Shown here: in pieces, positions 5,849 to 10,685 of the stretch
How positions within the stretch are numbered: the first letter of the stretch is position 1
Layout: each line of letters starts with the position of its first letter
Source of the DNA: Gammaproteobacteria bacterium
GTDB lineage: Bacteria; Pseudomonadota; Gammaproteobacteria; SZUA-21
Direction of reading: 5' to 3'
Assembly: GCA_027021095.1 (NCBI GenBank)
Contig: JALUUZ010000278.1
Span: forward strand, 1 to 10,685
Length of the DNA stretch: 10,685 bases
Program-made: the position numbers and the translations under genes
Notes under the pieces: model-generated
Databases searched by the model: none
Told to the model about the DNA's origin: nothing
Seen by the model: the letters and a program-made list of their open reading frames with translations, nothing else

Positions 5849-5861
5849 TTGAATAAAACTC

Positions 5862-7472
5862 ATGGCTATCTTCAAAGCAGAAACGATGCAGGGTTTTTCG
5901 CAGCTGCCGGCATTGCGGCAACTGGGGCTGATGATCGGCCTGGCGGCCAGTGTGGCGCTGGGCGTGGCGATCGTGTTGTGGTCGCAAACCCCCAATTACG
6001 GTCTGCTGTACAGCAATCTGTCCGGTAAAAGCGCGAGCCAGGTGATCGAGTCTCTGCAAAAGGTAAACATCAAGTACAAGCTGGATCCGGCTTCCGGTGC
6101 CATCATGGTGCCTGCCGCGGACTTGCATAAGGCGCGTATTCATCTGGCCAAGGAAGGCTTGCCGCAGGGGACCAGCCTGGGAATGGAATTTCTGAACAAG
6201 GAGGAGTCGTTCAAGACCAGTAAGTTTACCCAGTACCGCCGTTATGTGCGCGCACTCGAGATCGAGTTGGCGCGTTCGATTTCGACGATGCGGAATATCC
6301 AATCGGCCCGGGTCCACCTGGCACTGCCCGAGCGGACCGTGTTCGTCGGCAGAGAGAGCAGCCAGCCGAAGGCGACAGTGGTGCTGAATCTTTACGGTGG
6401 CCGGCGTATCGGCTACGGCCAGGTCAAGGCGATCCTGCACATGGTGTCGTCAAGTATTCCCAAGCTGGAAAGCAAAAATGTTTCCATCATCGATCAGTAT
6501 GGAAAGTTGCTGTCGCGTGCTGCGGGCAGTGACTCGCTGTCACTGTCCGAAGAGCAGTTCGACTACAAGGCGAAACAGGAGCACGCTTACATAAAGAAAA
6601 TAGAAGACATTATCTCGCCGATCGTCGGCGAGGGCCGGGTGCGGGCGAAAGTCAATGTGGAGTTGGACTTTACCGCTACCGAGCAAACCAGGGAATCGTA
6701 CAATGCCGATTCGCCGGCAGTGCGCAGTGAGAAAATCACCGAGCGCAAGAGCAACGGTTCTGCTACCCCGTCAGGCATTCCCGGCGCGACCAGCAATCAG
6801 CCGCCGAAAACCGGTACCACGACACCGACTGCGAAGAAGGCCGGCACACAGGCACAGTCCTCGTTGCGCAGTCTGACCAAGTCGGTAACCAGGAACTACC
6901 TGCCGGATAAGACCATCAGTCATGTCCGCAATATGCCTGGCACTGTCCGGCGCCTGTCGATTGCTGTGCTGGTCGACGATAAACGCAGTGTCGACGATGA
7001 AGGTGAAGTCACCAAGACGCCGTTGACGAAAAAGGAGCTTGCCGGGCTGACCGAGCTGGTAAAAAGTGCGGTCGGTTTCGATGCCCGGCGTGGGGATACG
7101 ATCAAGGTTCAGAATGCGTCTTTCTACACGCCGCCACCGCCACAGCCTTTGCCGGAGACGCCGCTGCTCGAGCAGCCCTGGGTGATGGATGTCGGCAAGC
7201 AGGCGCTCGGTGCGATCGCCGTGCTGATCCTGTTTTTTGCGGTATTGCGCCCGGTGATGAAAAGCCTGGCGGAGAAAGGCGCCGAAGTGGCACAGGCCCC
7301 TGCGACGGCGGCCTTGCCGCCTGCCGACCCGTCGGCACCGGTGCCGAACCAGGCCCAGCTGCCGCACCAGTCAAAGTATGAGGAGAGCCTGAACGTGGCC
7401 AAGACCATGGTCGGACAGGACCCCGGGCGTGTTGCGCAGGTAGTCAAGAGCTGGGTGGCAAAAGATGGCTGA
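5862..7472 (+). CDS. fliF: Flagellar MS-ring protein FliF
   Basis: A 536-residue inner-membrane protein that forms the MS ring, the base on which rotor and export apparatus assemble. Membrane helix 1 spans about 21-40 (LGLMIGLAASVALGVAIVLW) and helix 2 about 447-466 (GAIAVLILFFAVLRPVM). Between them lie the periplasmic ring-building domains, including ARIHLAKEGLPQGTSLGMEF, SARVHLALPERTVF and the RVRAKVNVELDF segment, interrupted by a low-complexity S/T/G/P/K-rich stretch (about 300-345). The cytoplasmic tail ends in DPGRVAQVVKSWV, the FliG-binding helix of the family. Length is normal. ATG 5862 gives a family-like N-terminus but lacks a clear ribosome site. The stop overlaps fliG by 8 nt (ATGGCTGA), so translation of the two physically linked proteins is probably coupled. 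Confidence 0.95.
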   Translation: MAIFKAETMQGFSQLPALRQLGLMIGLAASVALGVAIVLWSQTPNYGLLYSNLSGKSASQVIESLQKVNIKYKLDPASGAIMVPAADLHKARIHLAKEGLPQGTSLGMEFLNKEESFKTSKFTQYRRYVRALEIELARSISTMRNIQSARVHLALPERTVFVGRESSQPKATVVLNLYGGRRIGYGQVKAILHMVSSSIPKLESKNVSIIDQYGKLLSRAAGSDSLSLSEEQFDYKAKQEHAYIKKIEDIISPIVGEGRVRAKVNVELDFTATEQTRESYNADSPAVRSEKITERKSNGSATPSGIPGATSNQPPKTGTTTPTAKKAGTQAQSSLRSLTKSVTRNYLPDKTISHVRNMPGTVRRLSIAVLVDDKRSVDDEGEVTKTPLTKKELAGLTELVKSAVGFDARRGDTIKVQNASFYTPPPPQPLPETPLLEQPWVMDVGKQALGAIAVLILFFAVLRPVMKSLAEKGAEVAQAPATAALPPADPSAPVPNQAQLPHQSKYEESLNVAKTMVGQDPGRVAQVVKSWVAKDG

Positions 7473-8475
7473 CAATTCCTCAAAGTTGTCCGGGACTGAG
7501 CGTGCTGCAGTGTTCTTGATGAGCCTGGGTGACGACATGGCCGCTGACATCCTGAAGCTGATGGGGCCTAAGGAGGTGCAGAAGATCGGCGGCGTGATGG
7601 CGGGCCTCGAAAATGTCAGCAAGCAGGAGGTGACCAGCGTACTCGAGGAATTCGCCCAGGTGGTCGAGGATCAGACCGCGCTGGGTATCGATGCTGAGCA
7701 GCGTGTGCGAAAAATGCTGACTCGTGCGCTTGGCGAGGACAAGGCTGGCGGGCTGATCGACCGTATCCTGCTTGGACGCAGTTCCAAGGGCCTGGAAGCG
7801 CTGAAGTGGATGGACCCCAGGGCGGTGGCCGAAATCATTCGTCTCGAGCACCCGCAGATCATTGCGATCGTGCTGGCCTACCTGGACAGCGATCATGCAG
7901 CGGAGGTGCTGGCGATGCTGCCCGAACGTCTGCGGCCTGATATCCTGATGCGGATTGCTTCACTGGATGGCATTCCGCCGCAGGCGATTCAGGAACTCGA
8001 CCAGATCATGGAGAAACAGTTCAGCGGCAATGCGAATGTCAAATCCTCCTCGGTGGGTGGGTTGAAGTGTGCGGCCAATATCCTGAACTTCATGGAGTCT
8101 GCGATTGAAAGCGAGGTCATGGAAAGTATCCAGGACGCTGATGCGGAGCTGGGCGACAAGATCCAGGACCTGATGTTCGTATTCGACAACCTGGGTGACC
8201 TGGACGACAGGTCGATCCAGGCGTTGCTGAGGGAAATCTCGTCGGAGTCGCTGATTCTCGCACTCAAGGGCGCAGAGGAAGTACTGAAGGAAAAGATCTT
8301 CAACAACATGTCCAAACGGGCGGCGGAAATGTTGCGTGATGATCTCGAAGCCAAGGGGCCGGTACGTCTGAGTGAGGTCGAGGCAGCGCAGAAAGAGATC
8401 CTGGCGATCGCCAGGCGCCTGGCGGACGCAGGCGAAATCACCCTGGGTGGTAGTGCGCAGGAGCAATATGTCTAG
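7465..8475 (+). CDS. fliG: Flagellar motor switch protein FliG
   Basis: A 336-residue rotor protein of the C ring, which binds FliF, FliM and the stator and converts ion flow to torque. The N-terminal domain starts GTERAAVFLMSLGDDMAADIL, which binds FliF. The middle domain carries the EHPQ motif (128-131) for FliM binding. The C-terminal domain has the charged torque helix region, about 240-300: FDNLGDLDDRSIQALLREI, LKGAEEVLKEKIFNNMSKRAAEML and DDLEAKGPVRLSEVE. All signature residues appear in place and length matches the family. ATG 7465 lies inside the end of fliF. The TAG stop (8473-8475) sits inside a 16-nt repeat shared with the end of pnp, and an unusually long gap follows before fliH. 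Confidence 0.96.
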   Translation: MADNSSKLSGTERAAVFLMSLGDDMAADILKLMGPKEVQKIGGVMAGLENVSKQEVTSVLEEFAQVVEDQTALGIDAEQRVRKMLTRALGEDKAGGLIDRILLGRSSKGLEALKWMDPRAVAEIIRLEHPQIIAIVLAYLDSDHAAEVLAMLPERLRPDILMRIASLDGIPPQAIQELDQIMEKQFSGNANVKSSSVGGLKCAANILNFMESAIESEVMESIQDADAELGDKIQDLMFVFDNLGDLDDRSIQALLREISSESLILALKGAEEVLKEKIFNNMSKRAAEMLRDDLEAKGPVRLSEVEAAQKEILAIARRLADAGEITLGGSAQEQYV

Positions 8476-8534
8476 CCCGCCTTTCTCTGTGTGCACCAAA
8501 GTAGGGTGCGTTGTACGCACCACACATTGTACGC
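8469..8534 (+). repeat. Dispersed repeat copy B, at the fliG stop codon, with palindromic unit
   Basis: TGTCTAGCCCGCCTTT (8469-8484) is identical to 176-191, followed in the same order by CACCA (8494-8498) and AGGGTGCG (8503-8510). The last block opens a perfect hairpin, GGTGCGT-TGT-ACGCACC (8505-8521). TTGTACGC is repeated at 8511-8518 and 8527-8534. GTAGGGTGCGT...ACGCACC resembles palindromic intergenic repeats I have seen in many gammaproteobacterial genomes, but I could not search for copies here. Confidence 0.55.
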
Positions 8535-8650
8535 TCCGCCACCACGACAGATCGCATCACGCGAAGGTGCTTTTACACGCCGGCTCGCCGGCCGAGCGAA
8601 AGCCAGCCAGGGCGCGCCGTCGGGCCGTCACAACAGAAGGGTAGCGAGCA
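8476..8650 (+). other. 175-bp non-coding spacer inside the flagellar operon
   Basis: Genes in fli operons are usually overlapping or a few bases apart; this spacer is the exception. It holds the palindromic repeat above, then a second hairpin, GCTCG-CCGGC-CGAGC (8583-8597), and a GC-rich stretch before the fliH ribosome site (AAGGGT, about 8637-8642). No convincing sigma54, sigma28 or sigma70 promoter is visible and no T-run makes either hairpin a terminator. I see no credible gene in it. It looks like inserted repeat DNA. Confidence 0.6.
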
Positions 8651-9298
8651 ATGCGGGCTAAACCAGGTTCCAAGATCATCAGCAGAGAACAGATCGAGCG
8701 TGTCGAGGCCTGGGATGCGCCGTTTGTCGGTGAACAGGGGGAAGCGCCGGCGTCAGCCGGCCAGATGATGACCGCCAAGGAGATCGAGCGGCTGCAAAAA
8801 CAGGCCTATGACGAAGCGTTTCAGCAGGGCTACCAGGCCGGGCTGAGCAAGGGCGAACAGGTGATGCGTGACAAGGCGCAGACGCTGGAGCGTGTGCTCG
8901 GTGCACTGTCGCGTCCACTGCAGGCGGTCGACGAGGAAATCGAGCGGGAACTGGCGGAGTTGTGCATTGCGATGATGAAGCAACTGCTGCGTCGGGAGCT
9001 GTCAATCGATCCGGGCCAGGTGGTTGCGGTCGTCAAGGAGGCGCTGAACGCCTTGCCGATGTCCGCGCAAAAGATCCAGGTTCGCCTGCACCCTGACGAT
9101 GTCAAGCTGGTCAGTGGGGCATTGTCCTTGTCGGACGACGACCAGGGGTGGCAACTGGTCGAAGATCCGGTCGTGTCTCGTGGCGGCTGCAAGGTCGTGA
9201 CGGAGAACTCACAGGTCCACTCGACGGTGGAGTCTCGTGTTGCGCGGGTGATCACCCAGGTGTTCGGCGGGCAGAGAGAATCGGACAAAGATGAATGA
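8651..9298 (+). CDS. fliH: Flagellar export ATPase regulator FliH
   Basis: A 215-residue peripheral stator of the flagellar type III export ATPase; a FliH dimer binds the N-terminus of FliI and tethers it to the gate and C ring. The family marker is a glycine-zipper run in the coiled coil: A56-xxx-G60-xxx-G64-xxx-G68 (AFQQGYQAGLSKG). It is followed by the C-terminal domain, similar to the F/V-ATPase peripheral stalk (LAELCIAMMKQLLRREL, VVAVVKEALNALP, VRLHPDDVKLV, and VVSRGGCKVVTENSQVHSTVESR). Length is on the short side for FliH, which often runs 230-270. ATG 8651 follows AAGGGT. The stop overlaps fliI by 8 nt (ATGAATGA), consistent with a coupled FliH-FliI complex. Sequence divergence makes FliH weakly conserved, but context removes doubt. 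Confidence 0.93.
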   Translation: MRAKPGSKIISREQIERVEAWDAPFVGEQGEAPASAGQMMTAKEIERLQKQAYDEAFQQGYQAGLSKGEQVMRDKAQTLERVLGALSRPLQAVDEEIERELAELCIAMMKQLLRRELSIDPGQVVAVVKEALNALPMSAQKIQVRLHPDDVKLVSGALSLSDDDQGWQLVEDPVVSRGGCKVVTENSQVHSTVESRVARVITQVFGGQRESDKDE

Positions 9299-10637
9299 GC
9301 AGCGCAAGCAACGCTGGTTGCGCACGCTGAAGCAGTACCGGCAGCGTGTGGCGCCCGTCCCGGTCGTCGTCGAGGGCAGGTTGTCACGCATGGTTGGCCT
9401 GACCCTCGAAGCGGTGGGCTGCCAGGCAGCGATCGGCTCACATTGCCAGGTGCTGAGGCCGGACAAAGAGGTGGTCGAAGCCGAGGTGGTCGGGTTTTCC
9501 GGCGAAAAGCTTTTTTTGATGCCGACTGGAAATGTGCAGGGGCTGGCGCCCAACGCGCGAGTGATTCCGACTGACAAGGTCTATCATGCCGCAGTGGGGA
9601 ATGCGCTGCTGGGGCGGGTGATCGGCGGTGCCGGTGAACCGCTGGACGGGCGCGGGGTGCCGCAGACAGACGCGAGCATGCCATTGACCGGCCGCCAGAT
9701 CAATCCATTGCAGCGAAAAAGTATCACCGAACCGCTGGATGTCGGCATTCGATCGATCAATGCATTGTTGAGTGTCGGCCGCGGACAACGCCTTGGACTG
9801 TTTGCAGGCAGCGGTGTGGGTAAGAGTGTGTTGCTCGGTATGATGACCAAGTACACCAATGCCGATATCATCGTAGTCGGGTTGATCGGTGAACGGGGCC
9901 GTGAGGTCAAGGATTTCATCAACAACATACTCGGTGCCGAAGGGTTGCGCCGGTCAGTGGTGGTTGCCACCCCTGCAGATACGCCTCCACTGATGCGTCT
10001 GCATGGTACGATGCTGGCGACGACGATCGCGGAATATTTTCGTGACCAGGGAAAACATGTGCTGTTGTTGATGGATTCTTTGACCAGGTACGCGCAGGCC
10101 CAACGTGAAATCGCGCTGGCGATAGGCGAGCCACCGGTCACCAAGGGTTATCCTCCTTCTGTCTATGCACGGATTCCACAGCTGGTGGAGCGCGCCGGAC
10201 AGGGAGACCAGCGAGGCGGGTCGATCACCGCCTTTTATACGGTGCTGGTCGAAGGGGACGATCACAATGATCCGATCGCCGATGCATCGAGAGCGATTCT
10301 CGATGGGCATATCAGCCTGTCGAGAAAGTACTCGGAAGCCGGCCAGTATCCGGCGATCGACATCGAAGCCTCGATCAGCCGCCTGATGTCCGATATCGTT
10401 GCGCCGGAGCAGCGCCAGGCCGCACAGCGATTCAGAAAGATTCTTTCTACTTATGAACGCGACCGTGACCTGATCAGTGTCGGCGCCTACCAGAAAGGCA
10501 CAGACCCGGCGATCGATGAGGCGATCAGTTATCACCCCAGGCTGATGGAGTTTCTCGCGCAGGATATGAGTGAACATGTCAGCTACCAGCAGGCAAGCAA
10601 TGAACTGATTGCACTGATGCAGTCGCAGGTAGTCTGA
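9291..10637 (+). CDS. fliI: Flagellar-specific type III export ATPase FliI
   Basis: A 448-residue hexameric ATPase, related to the F1 beta subunit, that energises unfolding and export of rod, hook and filament subunits. The N-terminal barrel (about 20-95) is followed by GRVIGGAGEPLDG, Walker A AGSGVGKS (172-179, K178), GLIGERGREVKDF with the catalytic glutamate region, Walker B LLLMDSLTRYAQAQREIAL, and the export-ATPase segment GEPPVTKGYPPSVYARIPQLVERAG. The DPIADASRAILDGHI segment and the C-terminal helical domain (YERDRDLISVGAYQKGTDPAIDEAI) complete it. The flagellar context separates FliI from virulence-type injectisome ATPases. ATG 9291 overlaps the fliH stop. All catalytic motifs are intact. 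Confidence 0.96.
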   Translation: MNEQRKQRWLRTLKQYRQRVAPVPVVVEGRLSRMVGLTLEAVGCQAAIGSHCQVLRPDKEVVEAEVVGFSGEKLFLMPTGNVQGLAPNARVIPTDKVYHAAVGNALLGRVIGGAGEPLDGRGVPQTDASMPLTGRQINPLQRKSITEPLDVGIRSINALLSVGRGQRLGLFAGSGVGKSVLLGMMTKYTNADIIVVGLIGERGREVKDFINNILGAEGLRRSVVVATPADTPPLMRLHGTMLATTIAEYFRDQGKHVLLLMDSLTRYAQAQREIALAIGEPPVTKGYPPSVYARIPQLVERAGQGDQRGGSITAFYTVLVEGDDHNDPIADASRAILDGHISLSRKYSEAGQYPAIDIEASISRLMSDIVAPEQRQAAQRFRKILSTYERDRDLISVGAYQKGTDPAIDEAISYHPRLMEFLAQDMSEHVSYQQASNELIALMQSQVV

Positions 10638-10659
10638 CTGAACATGGGGAGGCCGGGTC

Positions 10660-10685
10660 GTGAAGCGTTCCAAGCGAATGGAGTC
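10660..10685 (+). CDS. fliJ: Start of fliJ, flagellar export chaperone (partial, runs off the window)
   Basis: Only the first nine codons are visible: GTG start, then KRSKRMES. A strong GGGGAGG (10646-10652) lies 7 nt upstream of the GTG, and the gap after fliI is 22 bp. The basic start KRSKR resembles the N-terminus of known FliJ proteins, and fliJ follows fliI in this cluster type. FliJ is the coiled-coil stalk of the FliI ring. The call rests mainly on position. An ATG at 10644 is in another frame and overlaps the ribosome site, so it is not the start. Confidence 0.7.

Noticed and set aside
5805..6440. Minus-strand open frame opposite fliF, and similar antisense frames opposite fleS, fliG, fliH and fliI
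   Set aside because: Composition is that of reverse-strand translation of high-GC genes; no domains, ribosome sites or spacing support them.
8505..8518. GG-N10-GC in the fliG-fliH spacer as a sigma54 promoter for fliH
   Set aside because: The spacing is a by-product of the GGTGCGT/ACGCACC palindrome; the flanking bases do not match TGGCAC or TTGC.
8469..8650. CRISPR array or full insertion sequence in the spacer
   Set aside because: There is no regular repeat-spacer pattern, no transposase frame and no terminal inverted repeat pair bounding the spacer.
8511..8768. Open frame crossing the fliG-fliH spacer into fliH
   Set aside because: It starts in repeat DNA without a ribosome site and continues out of frame through fliH, whose own reading frame is well supported.

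Overview
The window reads as chromosomal DNA of a motile gammaproteobacterium. It is moderately GC-rich, and its flagellar genes run in the order known from Pseudomonas and Vibrio polar-flagellum clusters: fleS, fleR, fliE, fliF, fliG, fliH, fliI, fliJ. I cannot name the genus. The sterol-desaturase-like hydroxylase and the ArsR-rhodanese regulator would fit a sulfur-handling or environmental lineage, but that is only a hint.

Region 1 (1-182) is the last 59 codons of pnp, the S1 RNA-binding domain of polynucleotide phosphorylase. Region 2 (235-1787, minus strand) is a two-gene membrane operon: a fatty acid hydroxylase/sterol desaturase superfamily protein, then a TVP38/TMEM64 (VTT/DedA-like) protein, joined by a 4-nt ATGA overlap. 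Region 3 (1893-2555, plus strand) is a divergently transcribed ArsR-type regulator fused to a rhodanese domain. The divergent intergenic stretch holds a perfect 11-bp inverted repeat (1841-1866) that covers the -10 element of a good sigma70-type promoter. It is the likely operator and probably sets both the regulator and the membrane operon.

Region 4 (2556 to the end, plus strand) is the flagellar cluster. A near-consensus sigma54 promoter (2680-2695) precedes the sensor kinase fleS and its NtrC-type partner fleR. After an 80-bp gap come the basal-body and export genes: fliE (rod/MS-ring adaptor), fliF (MS ring), fliG (rotor switch), fliH and fliI (export ATPase regulator and ATPase), and the first nine codons of fliJ. 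fliF/fliG and fliH/fliI overlap by 8 nt. No sigma54 promoter is visible just before fliE, so fleSR and fliE-J may form one long transcript. The master regulator fleQ, commonly next to fleSR, is not in the window.

The flagellar run is broken once, by a 175-bp hairpin-rich spacer between fliG and fliH. That spacer starts with a 16-nt sequence identical to the one at the end of pnp. Both copies contain the stop codon of the gene before them, and they share further short blocks in the same order, suggesting a small dispersed repeat sitting at the 3' ends of genes. The best candidates for something new are this repeat and the regulator/membrane-enzyme module of regions 2-3. The flagellar genes themselves look ordinary and intact.
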